This document shows positions 53,287 to 63,743 of a stretch of 64,000 nucleotides of DNA, piece after piece; position 1 is the first letter of the stretch; every line of letters begins with the position of its first letter. The stretch is from the NCBI RefSeq assembly GCF_001427025.1, contig NZ_LMGA01000001.1, forward strand, positions 3,089,715 to 3,153,714, written 5' to 3'. The position numbers were made by a program, and so were the translations under genes. This DNA comes from Mesorhizobium sp. Root554. Its GTDB lineage: Bacteria > Pseudomonadota > Alphaproteobacteria > Rhizobiales > Rhizobiaceae. A model generated the notes under the pieces. The model was not told the origin of the DNA. It saw only the letters and a program-made list of their open reading frames with translations, and made no database searches.

Positions 53287-53879
53287 GGCTCGATCCTCAC
53301 CGAAAGATGCCGGGCCGCCGACATCAGGTCGTGACACAGCGCCTGCATCGCCTTGTCCAGCCTTTCGTGGACGAAATCGCCGTCCGCATCGAAGGCGCTG
53401 CCCCCATCCGGCACGGAGCACTCCGCCATCACCACCTCCATCCGGCAGCGCACCAGGATGGCGCGCAGATGGTTGATGGCGCGAATGCCTGCCATGTCGC
53501 CGCTGGAGGATGAGCACAGGCCTGCCGGCTTGCCCTGCAGGGCGCTCCATTTGCCGTCATGGCGCACCCGGCTCAGCCAGGCGAGCGCGTTGAGGAGCAG
53601 CGGCGAGGTCGAGCCGTTGTATTCGGGCGTCGCGATCAGCACCCCGTCATGCGCGGCGATTTGCTGCGACAGAAGCAGGGCATTTTCGGGAATGCCTTTT
53701 TCCTTCTCGAGATCCTGATCGAAGATAGGCAACGGATAATCGCCGAGCGAGATGCGGGTCACTTCCGCACCCTGCAGCGCCAGCGTCCTGTACGCCACAT
53801 CGGCGGTCTTGCCGCTGTAGGCGCCCGTCCGGATCGAACCGGCGAAGACCAGGATTTTTGGGATGAGGGCCATGAGCAT
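53283..53879 (-). CDS. NADPH-dependent FMN reductase family protein
   Basis: This flavodoxin-like protein of 198 residues uses NAD(P)H to reduce FMN or quinone-type substrates. The phosphate-binding loop is VFAGSIRTGAYSGKTADVA (residues 11-29, GSxRxxxxS), and the flavin-stacking segment is ATPEYNGSTSPLLLNALAWLSR (PEYNGS). The start could be ATG 53879 or the ATG two codons downstream. It is translationally coupled to the histidine phosphatase-like gene. The family includes chromate, azo and quinone reductases, and the sequence does not choose between these. Confidence 0.9.
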   Translation of the reverse strand: MLMALIPKILVFAGSIRTGAYSGKTADVAYRTLALQGAEVTRISLGDYPLPIFDQDLEKEKGIPENALLLSQQIAAHDGVLIATPEYNGSTSPLLLNALAWLSRVRHDGKWSALQGKPAGLCSSSSGDMAGIRAINHLRAILVRCRMEVVMAECSVPDGGSAFDADGDFVHERLDKAMQALCHDLMSAARHLSVRIEP

Positions 53880-53953
53880 TCCTTTTGCGGAGACGCTACA
53901 GGCAAAACCCTGCGCACTTCAACGCCCGGATGCAGTTCCCAGGCTGGTCGTCG

Positions 53954-54559
53954 TCAGGCGGGCTCGCCGCGGCGGTAGACCCAAAGCTGGGTCGGCGGGA
54001 TGTTGCGGATGATGAAGTCGAAATGCTTCACCGTATAGTCGCCCTTGCCAGCCGGAATCGGCGACATCGGACCGTAGGTGAGTTGGACGACCGGCCGGCC
54101 GGCTGGAATCCGGTCGAGCAGGCTTTCCAGATAGCGGATGCGCTGCTCGACAGGGAAATTCAGCAGCGGCACGCCTGAAATGACGGAATCGAAGGTGCGA
54201 TCCTTGTGGTCGCCCAGCGCGGCGGAGAGATTGAACGCATCGCCTTCGATGACGTTGACCCCAGGATAGCTGCGGCGCAGGTGGCGGACGAAATCGTCCG
54301 AATATTCGACGGCGTAGAGATCATGCGGCTTGATTCCGCGCGCCAGGATCGCCCGTGTGATGACGCCGGTTCCCGGCCCGACCTCGAGCACCGGCAATCC
54401 CGAATTGGGATTGATGACCGAGGCCATCTTGCGGGCGGTGACGGAACTGGTCGGCACGATCGAACCGACCGCCTTCGGCCTGTCGATCCAGCCTTTGAAG
54501 AACTTCAGCTCGTCGTCGAATTTCTCGGCGAACGCCTTCCTCAATCCGGGCCGTGCCAT
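53954..54559 (-). CDS. pmtA: Phospholipid N-methyltransferase
   Basis: This enzyme of 201 residues methylates phosphatidylethanolamine stepwise to phosphatidylcholine, an abundant rhizobial lipid. The rhizobial PmtA start is visible as DELKFFKGWIDRPKAVGSIVPTSS, followed by the SAM motif VLEVGPGTGVITRAIL (near residue 60) and DSVISGVPLLNFP, a family-typical catalytic region. ATG 54559 is chosen from a GAGGAG site about 6 bases upstream. It lies downstream of dnaJ in the same direction, as in related rhizobia, but the 105-base gap may contain its own promoter. Confidence 0.92.
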   Translation of the reverse strand: MARPGLRKAFAEKFDDELKFFKGWIDRPKAVGSIVPTSSVTARKMASVINPNSGLPVLEVGPGTGVITRAILARGIKPHDLYAVEYSDDFVRHLRRSYPGVNVIEGDAFNLSAALGDHKDRTFDSVISGVPLLNFPVEQRIRYLESLLDRIPAGRPVVQLTYGPMSPIPAGKGDYTVKHFDFIIRNIPPTQLWVYRRGEPA

Positions 54560-54664
54560 GCAAGCTCTCCTCATGCGCTCCCCAGGGGTACTTATCAGCT
54601 ACGCACAAGGGAGCAAGACAGGCGCACCCAGAAAATGTCGTTACCAAGACAATTTTTGTCGTTG

Positions 54665-55789
54665 TCAACGTTCGCCGAACGACTCGAAGAAGTCCTTCAT
54701 CCGCGAGAAGAAGCCGCTGGATTGCGGTGAATTTTCCTTTGACGACAGTTGTTCGAACTCCTCCAGAAGTTCGCGCTGGCGTCGCGTCAGGCTCTGAGGG
54801 GTTTCCACTGCCGTCTGGATGTAGAGGTCACCGATCTGCGGTTGCCGCAATATAGGCATGCCCTTGCCCTTGAGACGGAACTGCCGGCCGTTCTGCGTGC
54901 CTTCCGGCACTTTCACGCGGGTCTGGGTGCCATCCAGCGTTGCCACCTCGAAGGAGCCGCCTAGGGCCGCGGTCGTCATCGAGATCGGCACCTTGCAATA
55001 AAGATCGGCGCCGTCGCGCTGGAAGAATTCGTGCGGTTTGACCGCCAGGAATATGTAGAGATCGCCGGAGGGTCCGCCGCGCAGTCCCGCCTCACCCTCA
55101 TTGGCGAGGCGGATGCGGGTGCCGTCCTCGATGCCGGCGGGAATATTGACCGAAAGCGACCGCTCCTCGGTCACGCGGCCCTGGCCAGCGCATTTCGGGC
55201 AGGGGTCCTTGATCGTCTGGCCACGGCCCTGGCACTGCGGACAGGTGCGCTCGACCGAGAAGAAGCCCTGGCTGGCGCGCACCTTGCCATGGCCCTGGCA
55301 CATCGAGCAGGTGACGGGCTGGGTGCCCGGCTTCGCGCCGGAACCGGAGCACTCCGTGCACGAAATCGATGCCGGCACGCGGATCTGCGCCGTTTTGCCC
55401 GCAAAGGCCTCCTCCAGCGTGATTTCCATATTGTAGCGAAGGTCGGCGCCGCGTTCGCGACCGCCGGACGAACGACGGCGGCCGCCCATCATCTCGCCGA
55501 ATATGTCTTCGAAGATGTCGGCGAAGCCGCCTTGCGCGAAGCCCTGGCCGCCATTCATGCCGCCATGTTCAAACGCCGCGTGGCCGAAACGGTCGTATGC
55601 CGCCCGCTTCTGCGGGTCTTTCAGCGTCTCGTAGGCTTCGTTGATTTCCTTGAACTTGTGCTCGCAGGCGTCGTCGCCCGGATTGCGATCAGGATGGAAC
55701 TGCATGGCAAGCTTGCGGAACGCGCTTTTCAGTTCCTTTTCGTCGGCGCCCTTCTGAACGCCCAGCGTTTCGTAGAAATCAGCTTTCAT
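54665..55789 (-). CDS. dnaJ: Chaperone DnaJ
   Basis: This co-chaperone of 374 residues stimulates the ATPase of DnaK and binds unfolded proteins. The J domain (residues 1-75) has HPD at 32-34. A glycine/phenylalanine-rich linker follows ([18 protein letters not shown]), then four zinc-finger repeats of the CxxCxGxG type ([33 protein letters not shown]) and the substrate-binding C-terminal domains. The start at 55789 matches the family exactly ([11 protein letters not shown]). It is 229 bases downstream of dnaK, with a terminator hairpin between, so dnaJ must be transcribed by read-through or from its own promoter in the gap. Confidence 0.98.
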   Translation of the reverse strand: MKADFYETLGVQKGADEKELKSAFRKLAMQFHPDRNPGDDACEHKFKEINEAYETLKDPQKRAAYDRFGHAAFEHGGMNGGQGFAQGGFADIFEDIFGEMMGGRRRSSGGRERGADLRYNMEITLEEAFAGKTAQIRVPASISCTECSGSGAKPGTQPVTCSMCQGHGKVRASQGFFSVERTCPQCQGRGQTIKDPCPKCAGQGRVTEERSLSVNIPAGIEDGTRIRLANEGEAGLRGGPSGDLYIFLAVKPHEFFQRDGADLYCKVPISMTTAALGGSFEVATLDGTQTRVKVPEGTQNGRQFRLKGKGMPILRQPQIGDLYIQTAVETPQSLTRRQRELLEEFEQLSSKENSPQSSGFFSRMKDFFESFGER

Positions 55790-55962
55790 GAGAGCCCGTC
55801 ATCGTCCGCCGCCATTCTGGTCGCATGTCGCGTTGCGCATTCTATGCGTCTTGTTCAATGCCCGACCGGTCATCTTAAAAAGACTGGTTCCGATTTAGGT
55901 GTGATGCGTCGCCGATGCCAGTGCCGGCACGGGTTCAGTTCCACTTTTTCAGTCAAGATTGC

Positions 55963-55994
55963 AAAAAAGCCCGGCATTTTCTCCGGGCTTTTTT
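55963..55994 (-). terminator. Rho-independent terminator after dnaK
   Basis: A symmetric hairpin with six A bases, stem AGCCCGG/CCGGGCT and eight-base loop, followed by six T bases on either strand. It sits 25 bases after the dnaK stop, so it ends or attenuates dnaK transcription before dnaJ. The symmetry means that it could work in both directions. Confidence 0.9.
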
Positions 55995-56018
55995 GGCATT
56001 TCAGGTAAAACCGGGCGA

Positions 56019-57935
<1,917 letters not shown>

Positions 57936-58056
57936 TGGTTCAGTCTCTCCATCAAGCAGGCTTTCAAGGACCCTGTCAGGCGTTCCAGCGAAAGCCCCTG
58001 TTCACAAGAATTCCGCACGGCGCCGCAGCTTTGACGCGGTCCGTACGGTTGTGGGG

Positions 58057-58088
58057 CGTATATAAGAACAGGGCGCGCGGCGCGCAAG
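58057..58088 (-). promoter_or_regulatory. RpoH-type heat-shock promoter of dnaK
   Basis: On the minus strand CTTG (58085-58088) is followed by an 18-base spacer and CTTATATACG (58057-58066). This fits the alphaproteobacterial heat-shock consensus CTTG-N17/18-CYTATNTNNG at every defined base. It lies about 120 bases upstream of the dnaK start. Confidence 0.85.
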
Positions 58089-58170
58089 CATCCAACCCTA
58101 AGCATCTTGGGGGTTCTTGGCGGTCTTACCGGCCGTCACATGCCGCATTTCGGCCGACCAGGGAAAATAC

Positions 58171-59424
58171 TTATCCAACGGCCGTAGCGGATTGCGCCTG
58201 CTCGAACGCCGCCAGCGCCGGCTTGACCGCGTCGGTGCCCGCCGCGACCATTTCGCGTGACGGCGAGAAGCCGGCGCCGATCATCTTGCGGCCCAGCATG
58301 TGGTCGGCCGGCTTGTTGATGGATTCGATCGCCAACAGCCGGTCGCCGGCATAGTGGTAGATCGAGAATTTGTTTTCGGCGGGATCGCCGGAAATGACAT
58401 GGCTGTCGCCGCCCGTCGGCAATCCCACCATTTGCAGCTTCATATCGCCGATATCCGACCAGAACCACGGAACGGCGCCATAGCCGCCCGAATGCCCGAC
58501 GATGGTTTTCGCCGCCAACTTGGCCTGGTCGGTGGCGTTCTGGACCGATTCCAGCCGCGCGTCGCCGCCGGTCAGCCAGTGCCGGTAGAGCGCGGCGTCT
58601 CCAACCGCGAAGACATCCGGGGCCGAGGTGCGCATCTGTCCGTCGACCCGGATGCCGTTGCCGGTTTCGATGCCGGCGGCCGCGGCCAGCTCGATGTTGG
58701 GCACGACGCCGATGCCGACAATGACCATGCGGGCCGGCAGTCGTTCACCTGACGAAGTGACCGCCGCCGTAACGTGCCCGTTCTCGCCTTCGAGGTGCGA
58801 TATTGTCGTGCCGGTGATGACCCGCACGCCCATCGCCTCCAGCCGCTGCCGCACGTGGCTGCCGATGGCGGGCGCCACGACACGGCCCAGCAGGCGGTCG
58901 ACGGCTTCGACTACGGTCACCTTGCGACCCGCGGCGGAAAGCGTCGCGGCGATTTCCAGTCCGATAAAGCCGCCGCCAAGGATGACCACGTCTTCGCATC
59001 CGGCGCTGATCTCGCGGATCAGCCGCGCATCGCCGAGCGACCGCAAGGAAAGCACGCCGGCAAGATCGGCTCCGGGCAGCGGCAGGAGCCGCGGCCGCGA
59101 CCCGGTCGCCAGGATCAGCTTGCCGAAGGGCAGTGCGCCGGCACCGGCGAGTTCCAGTTGCCGGCCGGCAAGGTCGATGCGTTCGACGCGCAGGCCAGGG
59201 CGGAAATCGATGGCATTACCGGTGTAGAACACCTCGCCACGCAAGGGTTGCGGCTTCGCTTCGGCATCCTTGATAAAGGTCTTCGACAATGGCGGCTTGT
59301 GGTAGGGAAGATCGGACTCTTCGCCCAGCAGGATCACTGGCCCTTCGAAGCCTTCCTCGCGAAGGCTGGCGGCGGCCTGTACGCCTGCATGTCCGGTTCC
59401 TACGATAACGACGCTGTTGTCCAT
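58171..59424 (-). CDS. FAD-dependent NAD(P)H oxidoreductase, ferredoxin-reductase-like
   Basis: This flavoprotein of 417 residues reduces a ferredoxin or related partner with NAD(P)H. The FAD motif is SVVIVGTGHAGVQAAASLREEG at residues 4-25, an NAD motif DVVILGGGFIGLEIAATLS is in the middle, and the FAD-aspartate motif appears as DVFAVGDAALYRH. The last part (about 320-410) fits the reductase C-terminal domain of BphA4/putidaredoxin-reductase-type proteins. ATG 59424 is chosen; a TTG at 59433 would add three residues. It diverges from the iron operon with the iron-control palindrome in the gap, so it may serve as the reductase for Bfd (inference). Confidence 0.88.
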   Translation of the reverse strand: MDNSVVIVGTGHAGVQAAASLREEGFEGPVILLGEESDLPYHKPPLSKTFIKDAEAKPQPLRGEVFYTGNAIDFRPGLRVERIDLAGRQLELAGAGALPFGKLILATGSRPRLLPLPGADLAGVLSLRSLGDARLIREISAGCEDVVILGGGFIGLEIAATLSAAGRKVTVVEAVDRLLGRVVAPAIGSHVRQRLEAMGVRVITGTTISHLEGENGHVTAAVTSSGERLPARMVIVGIGVVPNIELAAAAGIETGNGIRVDGQMRTSAPDVFAVGDAALYRHWLTGGDARLESVQNATDQAKLAAKTIVGHSGGYGAVPWFWSDIGDMKLQMVGLPTGGDSHVISGDPAENKFSIYHYAGDRLLAIESINKPADHMLGRKMIGAGFSPSREMVAAGTDAVKPALAAFEQAQSATAVG

Positions 59425-59578
59425 GACGGTCAATTTCTTGAATCTGTTCTGGTCCGCAGCAGGTGGCGATTGTCCAGCTTCACCGCAAGGCCACTTCGGG
59501 TCGCATCGCCAGCGCTGACTGTCAAGACATGGGTGGCTTCGTAACGACGCACCATCTCTCCGAAAACATGACTAATGC

Positions 59579-59599
59579 AGTTTAGAATAATTCTAAACT
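59579..59599. promoter_or_regulatory. Iron-control element (Irr box)
   Basis: A perfect 9-3-9 palindrome whose core TTTAGAATAATTCTAAA matches the iron-control element recognised by the heme-responsive regulator Irr in rhizobia. It lies in the 461-base gap between the flavoprotein (start 59424) and the imelysin gene (start 59886), 155 bases from the former and 287 from the latter. Apart from this, the gap has a weak promoter-like sequence at 59633-59661 and no convincing small gene. Confidence 0.8.
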
Positions 59600-59632
59600 A
59601 TTGTTTCGATTGGTTTTTCCTGGCGATTTGAT

Positions 59633-59661
59633 TTGACTTTCCTGTTTTTCTCCACTTTATG
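59633..59661 (+). promoter_or_regulatory. Candidate sigma-70-type promoter for the iron operon
   Basis: TTGACT (59633-59638) is followed after 17 bases by TTTATG (59656-59661). The -35 is good, but the -10 is poor. Position downstream of the Irr box suits activation or modulation by Irr from upstream. The leader that would follow is about 215 bases long. Confidence 0.3.
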
Positions 59662-59885
59662 AGGCGGAGCGCTACAGGCGCTTTCCCTTTGATGGCTGGG
59701 CCTTGAACCCTTTCGATTGGAGGCATGTCGGTGATTTTGCTGGTTGAACTGTCCTGCCGCGGGGTCAAGCGTCCCCGCATCGATTCCAGCGCCTTGCAGA
59801 CAGCAGGCGCTCGCCGAATCCCGTCCAGCTTTTTGAACATGCGCCACGGGCGCCCTGTTTCAGCAATTTTCCAGGAGAGATGACG

Positions 59886-61187
59886 ATGAACAAAACCCTG
59901 GGTGCCTTGCGGTACGGCAGGCTCGCCGCCATCGGCGCGACAGCCGCGCTCACTGCGGCCGCCTTCGTGCTGCCGGCCAAGGCCGAACCCGACGCCAAGG
60001 CAGTCATCAAGACCTATGCCGACATCGCGCTCGCCAAATATGAGGATTCGCTGACCACCGCCAAGGCGCTCGACGCCGCGGTAGACGCGCTTATCGCCAA
60101 GCCCTCGGCCGAGACACTGACCGCGGCGCGCGAAGCCTGGAAGGCGTCGCGCGTTCCCTACCAACAGACCGAGGTCTATCGCTTCGGCAATGCCATCGTC
60201 GATGATTGGGAAGGCCGCGTGAACGCCTGGCCGCTGGATGAAGGCCTCATCGACTATGTCGACCAGGCCTATGGCACCGACTCCGATGAGAACGCGCTCT
60301 ACACTGCCAACGTCATCGCCAACAAGGAAATCGAGATAGACGGCAAGAAGATCGACGCGTCGAAGCTGACGCCGGAATTCCTCTCCGGCACGCTGCAGGA
60401 AGCCGGCGATATCGAAGCCAATGTCGCCACCGGCTACCATGCCATCGAATTCCTGCTCTGGGGGCAGGATCTGCACGGTACCGGGCCGGGCGCCGGCAAG
60501 CGGCCCTATACCGACTACGATACGACCAATTGCACCGGCGGCAATTGCGACCGCCGCGCCGACTATCTGAAGGCCGCCTCCGATCTTCTGGTGTCGGATA
60601 TTGAGGAAATGGTCGGCAACTGGCAGGAAGGCGGCGCGGCCCGCAAGACCCTCGTCGATGGCGAGCCGAACGCCGGCATCTCCACGATCCTGACCGGCAT
60701 GGGCTCGCTGTCCTACGGCGAACTCGCCGGCGAGCGCATGAAGCTCGGCCTGCTGCTGCATGATCCGGAGGAGGAGCATGACTGCTTCTCCGACAACACC
60801 CATATCTCGCATCTGGAAGATGCGGTCGGCATCCGCTCCGCCTATATCGGCAGCTACAAGCGCGTCGACGGCTCCGTGGTCGAAGGCCCGTCAGTGTCCG
60901 ACCTGGTCAAGGCGGCCGATCCCGCGCTTGACAGGGAACTCACCGGCAAGCTCGACGCGACGGTCGCCAGGATGGAGGCGATCCAGGCCCGCGCCGTCGG
61001 CGGCGAGGCCTACGACCAGCAGATCGGCGAAGGCAACACGGAAGGCAACGCCACCGTGCAGGCCGCGATCGATGCGCTTGTCGACCAGACCAAGTCGATC
61101 GAACGCGTCGTTTCGACGCTCAAGCTCGACACCATCGCCTTCGAAGGATCGGACAGCCTGGACTCCCCCGACAAGGTCTTCCAGTAA
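59886..61187 (+). CDS. irpA: Imelysin family protein, iron-regulated IrpA-like
   Basis: This exported protein of about 433 residues belongs to the imelysin (M75) family, group COG3487, linked to periplasmic or outer-membrane iron acquisition. A signal peptide is present at residues 1-35 (LAAIGATAALTAAAFVLPAKA, in part). The imelysin motif GxHxIE is seen as GYHAIEFLLWGQD, and the second half contains a conserved YSGER-like GELAGERM region. A cysteine pair lies in TNCTGGNCDRR. ATG 59886 has AGGAG (59873-59877) at 8 bases; ATG 59880 is too near. It is the first gene of the iron operon behind the Irr box. Confidence 0.92.
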   Translation: MNKTLGALRYGRLAAIGATAALTAAAFVLPAKAEPDAKAVIKTYADIALAKYEDSLTTAKALDAAVDALIAKPSAETLTAAREAWKASRVPYQQTEVYRFGNAIVDDWEGRVNAWPLDEGLIDYVDQAYGTDSDENALYTANVIANKEIEIDGKKIDASKLTPEFLSGTLQEAGDIEANVATGYHAIEFLLWGQDLHGTGPGAGKRPYTDYDTTNCTGGNCDRRADYLKAASDLLVSDIEEMVGNWQEGGAARKTLVDGEPNAGISTILTGMGSLSYGELAGERMKLGLLLHDPEEEHDCFSDNTHISHLEDAVGIRSAYIGSYKRVDGSVVEGPSVSDLVKAADPALDRELTGKLDATVARMEAIQARAVGGEAYDQQIGEGNTEGNATVQAAIDALVDQTKSIERVVSTLKLDTIAFEGSDSLDSPDKVFQ

Positions 61188-61206
61188 GCCGACAACAATC
61201 CAGCCG

Positions 61207-61229
61207 GACGGCGCGATGAGCGCGCCGTC
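61207..61229 (+). other. Intercistronic hairpin between irpA and bfd
   Basis: Arms GACGGCGCG and CGCGCCGTC (61207-61215, 61221-61229) form a perfect 9-base GC-rich stem with a 5-base loop, 23 bases before the bfd start. No T-run follows, so it is probably an mRNA processing or stability element, or partial attenuator, between the two genes rather than a full terminator. Confidence 0.5.
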
Positions 61230-61252
61230 AGCCAGATGAGTTCATACGAGAA

Positions 61253-61564
61253 ATGCTAGTCTGCCATTGCAACATCATCACCGAGAAGGAGATCGAGCAG
61301 ACGATCATCGGTCTGCTCGACCAGGATCCCTGGCAGCTTATCGTGCCCGCGAAGGTCTATCATGCGATGCACAAGCGCGGACGCTGTTGCGGCTGCTTCC
61401 CAAATGTGGTGGAAACGATCATTCGCGTCACCGAAAATTACCACGCCCGTTCGGAGGCGAACGGCGTGGATATCGTTTCACACCTGGACCGCGTGAGAGG
61501 CTTGCGCGTCCAATACGGGAGCAGAACCCATGAAGGGCGAACCACAGGTCATCGAGCGGCTTAA
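61253..61564 (+). CDS. bfd: Bacterioferritin-associated ferredoxin
   Basis: This [2Fe-2S] protein of 103 residues passes electrons to bacterioferritin to release stored iron. The cluster ligands read as CxC at Cys4 and Cys6 ([14 protein letters not shown]) and CxxC at Cys45-48 (RCCGC), giving the Bfd pattern with a spacer a few residues longer than in Escherichia coli. The family domain ends around residue 65; the last 35 residues are an unconserved tail ([20 protein letters not shown]) whose code overlaps the bfr start by 35 bases. The start ATG at 61253 is the only good candidate. Confidence 0.93.
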   Translation: MLVCHCNIITEKEIEQTIIGLLDQDPWQLIVPAKVYHAMHKRGRCCGCFPNVVETIIRVTENYHARSEANGVDIVSHLDRVRGLRVQYGSRTHEGRTTGHRAA

Positions 61565-62027
61565 CGAGGCTCTGTTTCTGGAGCTCGGCGCCGTCAACCA
61601 GTACTGGGTGCATTTCCGGCTGCTGGAAGACTGGGGCTACACCAAGCTGGCCCGCAAGGAACGCGCGGAATCGATCGAAGAGATGCATCATGCCGACAAG
61701 CTGGTGGCCCGCATCATCTTCCTGGAAGGGCATCCGAACCTCCAGTCGGTGGCGCCGCTGCGCATCGGCCAGAACGTCAAGGAAGTGCTGGAATCCGACC
61801 TTGCCGGCGAATACGACGCCCGCACCGCCTACAAGCGGTCGCGCGAAATCTGCAACGAGCTGGGCGACTATGTAAGCATGAAGCTGTTCGAGGAGCTACT
61901 TGCCGACGAGGAAGGCCACATAGACTTCCTCGAGACGCAGCTCGACCTGCTCGCTTCGCTGGGCGAGGAGAAGTACGGCCAGCTCAACGCGGAATCCGCC
62001 GACAAGGCTGAAGTCGGCGAGGCTTAA
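61530..62027 (+). CDS. bfr: Bacterioferritin
   Basis: This 24-mer iron-storage protein of 165 residues oxidises and stores iron. The ferroxidase residues are all present at the standard numbers: Glu18, Glu51, His54, Glu94, Glu127 and His130. The heme ligand Met52 is also present (EEMHHADKL), so it is a true heme-containing bacterioferritin. The gene overlaps the bfd end, which couples their synthesis. It is placed in the middle of an operon whose other members look like uptake functions, which is unusual. Confidence 0.98.
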   Translation: MKGEPQVIERLNEALFLELGAVNQYWVHFRLLEDWGYTKLARKERAESIEEMHHADKLVARIIFLEGHPNLQSVAPLRIGQNVKEVLESDLAGEYDARTAYKRSREICNELGDYVSMKLFEELLADEEGHIDFLETQLDLLASLGEEKYGQLNAESADKAEVGEA

Positions 62028-62036
62028 GGACATGGA

Positions 62037-63743
62037 ATGCGGCGCATCCTAGGTTTTTTGCGCCGCGCGTCGCCGGGTTCCTTCTCGCCGTTCACGGCGC
62101 GAAGGTTTCGCGACGAGACGGATGAGGGGCAGCGTTACCCTCTGGAAGGTTCGCGCCGCCCCTCATCTGCCTGCCGGCATCTTCTCCCCGTGAACGGGGA
62201 GAAGCACGCGCTCGGCCCCCTCGCTGTCTTCACCGCCGTTGCTCTGGTCGCGGCGTGGCCGACGGCGATATTTGCCGGCGATATCGTCTCCCCGAACCTC
62301 TCCACCGTCCGCACCGATCTTTCCGCGAAAGACCTCGCCCGCGTCGAGGCGATCACCAGGCCGACGGCGGATTTCTCGAGGCCCGAGCAGTTCGAGCTGA
62401 TGCAGGGCGGCGCCGGCACGTCGCGCAAGCGGGTCAACGCCGATTCCTTCTCGCAATCCTCCGCCAACATCACGTTCGAGGAGGAGGGCGCCTTCAAGCT
62501 CGGCAATGCCCTGTTCCGCAAGAACTGGGTGTCGTCGCCGTCCTCGACGCAGGCATCCGACGGCCTTGGCCCGCTGTTCAACGCCCGCGCCTGCCAGAGC
62601 TGCCATCTCAAGGATGGTCGCGGCCATCCGCCCGAAGGCAATCCGGACGCCACCTCGATGTTCCTGCGGCTGGCGCGCGAGGCATCGACCGACGAGGAAA
62701 AGGTGGCGCGCGCCGAAGGCCGGGTGCTGAATTTCCCCGACACGACCTATGGCGCGCAACTGCAGGACCTTGCCGTTCCCAGCCTCAAGGGTGAGGGCCG
62801 CATGCGGGTCACCTACGCGGAAACGCCGGTAACGCTCGGCGATGGCGCCGTGGTTTCCCTGCGCAAGCCGTCTTATCGAGTCGAGGACCTCGCCTACGGT
62901 CCGCTCGATCCCACGACGACGCTGTCGCCGCGCATCTCACCGCCGATGATCGGTCTCGGTCTGGTCGAACAGATCGCGCCTGCCGATGTCCTCGCCCACG
63001 CCGATCCGTATGACCGCGATGGCGACGGTATTTCCGGCAAGCCGAACATGGTGCCCGACGAGCTGACCGGCAAGCACACGCTCGGCATCTTCGGCTGGAA
63101 GGCGCAGACACCGTCCATCCGCCAGCAATCGGCCGACGCCTTCGCTGGCGACATCGGCATTTCGACGCCGGAAGTACCGCATCATTGGGGCGATTGCACC
63201 AAGGCCGAGGCCGATTGCCTCGCCCTGCCGAACGGCGTGCAGGAACGGCTGGGACCGGTCGAGGCCCCGCCGCCGGTCATGGATCTCGTCACCTTCTACT
63301 CGCAGAATCTTGCCGTGCCCGCCCGCCGCGACATCGGCAGGAAGGATGTCCTGGCCGGCAAGCAGGCGTTCTACGGGATGGGCTGCATCTCCTGCCACAC
63401 GCCCAAATTCGTCACCCGCCGCGATACGCCCAACAAGGCGCAGTCGTTCCAGCTCATCTGGCCGTATTCGGATTTCCTCCTGCACGGCATGGGTGAGGGA
63501 CTTGCGGACGGACAGGCCGTTGGGGAGGCCACGGGGAACGAATGGCGCACGCCGCCGCTCTGGGGCATCGGCCTGACGAAACGGGTCAACGGGCATACGT
63601 TTTTCCTCCATGACGGACGTGCGCGTAGTCTGACGGAAGCCATTCTGTGGCACGGCGGCGAGGCGCAAAAGGCGCGTGACCGTTTCGCCGCCGCCGATGC
63701 CGAAACACGCGCGGCGTTGATCAAGTTTCTGGAGTCGCTGTGA
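62037..63743 (+). CDS. Di-heme oxidoreductase-like protein (DUF1111, COG3488)
   Basis: This exported protein of up to 568 residues has two heme-binding CxxCH motifs (ACQSCHLKDGRG and GCISCHTPKF), consistent with a periplasmic di-heme electron-transfer protein (COG3488), regularly found with imelysin genes in iron-regulated loci. The reliable part begins at the hydrophobic signal LAVFTAVALVAAWPTAIFA. About 50 codons before it are formed by a palindromic repeat (62080-62204). The start is uncertain: ATG 62037 has AAGGA 6 bases upstream, but it lies in a hairpin (62039-62066). GTG 62190, inside the repeat, would give a normal signal peptide but has no ribosome site. The stop shares one base with the next start. 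Confidence 0.85.
   Translation: MRRILGFLRRASPGSFSPFTARRFRDETDEGQRYPLEGSRRPSSACRHLLPVNGEKHALGPLAVFTAVALVAAWPTAIFAGDIVSPNLSTVRTDLSAKDLARVEAITRPTADFSRPEQFELMQGGAGTSRKRVNADSFSQSSANITFEEEGAFKLGNALFRKNWVSSPSSTQASDGLGPLFNARACQSCHLKDGRGHPPEGNPDATSMFLRLAREASTDEEKVARAEGRVLNFPDTTYGAQLQDLAVPSLKGEGRMRVTYAETPVTLGDGAVVSLRKPSYRVEDLAYGPLDPTTTLSPRISPPMIGLGLVEQIAPADVLAHADPYDRDGDGISGKPNMVPDELTGKHTLGIFGWKAQTPSIRQQSADAFAGDIGISTPEVPHHWGDCTKAEADCLALPNGVQERLGPVEAPPPVMDLVTFYSQNLAVPARRDIGRKDVLAGKQAFYGMGCISCHTPKFVTRRDTPNKAQSFQLIWPYSDFLLHGMGEGLADGQAVGEATGNEWRTPPLWGIGLTKRVNGHTFFLHDGRARSLTEAILWHGGEAQKARDRFAAADAETRAALIKFLESL
62039..62066 (+). other. Hairpin after bfr at the putative DUF1111 start
   Basis: Arms GCGGCGCA (62039-62046) and TGCGCCGC (62059-62066) with a T-rich loop, 11 bases after the bfr stop. 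It may stabilise the bfr message end. It also covers the potential ATG at 62037, so it could lower translation of the following gene if that start is used. Confidence 0.45.
62080..62204. repeat. RIME-like palindromic repeat element
   Basis: About 125 bases form a long imperfect palindrome. The left end CTTCTCGCCGTTCACGGCG corresponds to the right end, where CTTCTCCCCGTGAACGGGGA is itself a perfect-looking dyad. Inner parts GGATGAGGGGCAGCG and CGCCGCCCCTCATCTGCC are complementary with few mismatches. Sequences of this type are known as RIME elements of rhizobia and usually lie between genes. Here the element is open in the frame of the DUF1111 gene. I find no second copy in the window. Confidence 0.75.

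Noticed and set aside
54648-54660. GACAA-TTT-TTGTC after dnaJ as a terminator
   Set aside because: The stem is only five weak base pairs and no T-run follows it in the proper direction.
59593-59847. An 84-codon minus-strand frame in the iron operon leader
   Set aside because: It begins without a ribosome site, ends within the Irr palindrome and has no recognisable features.
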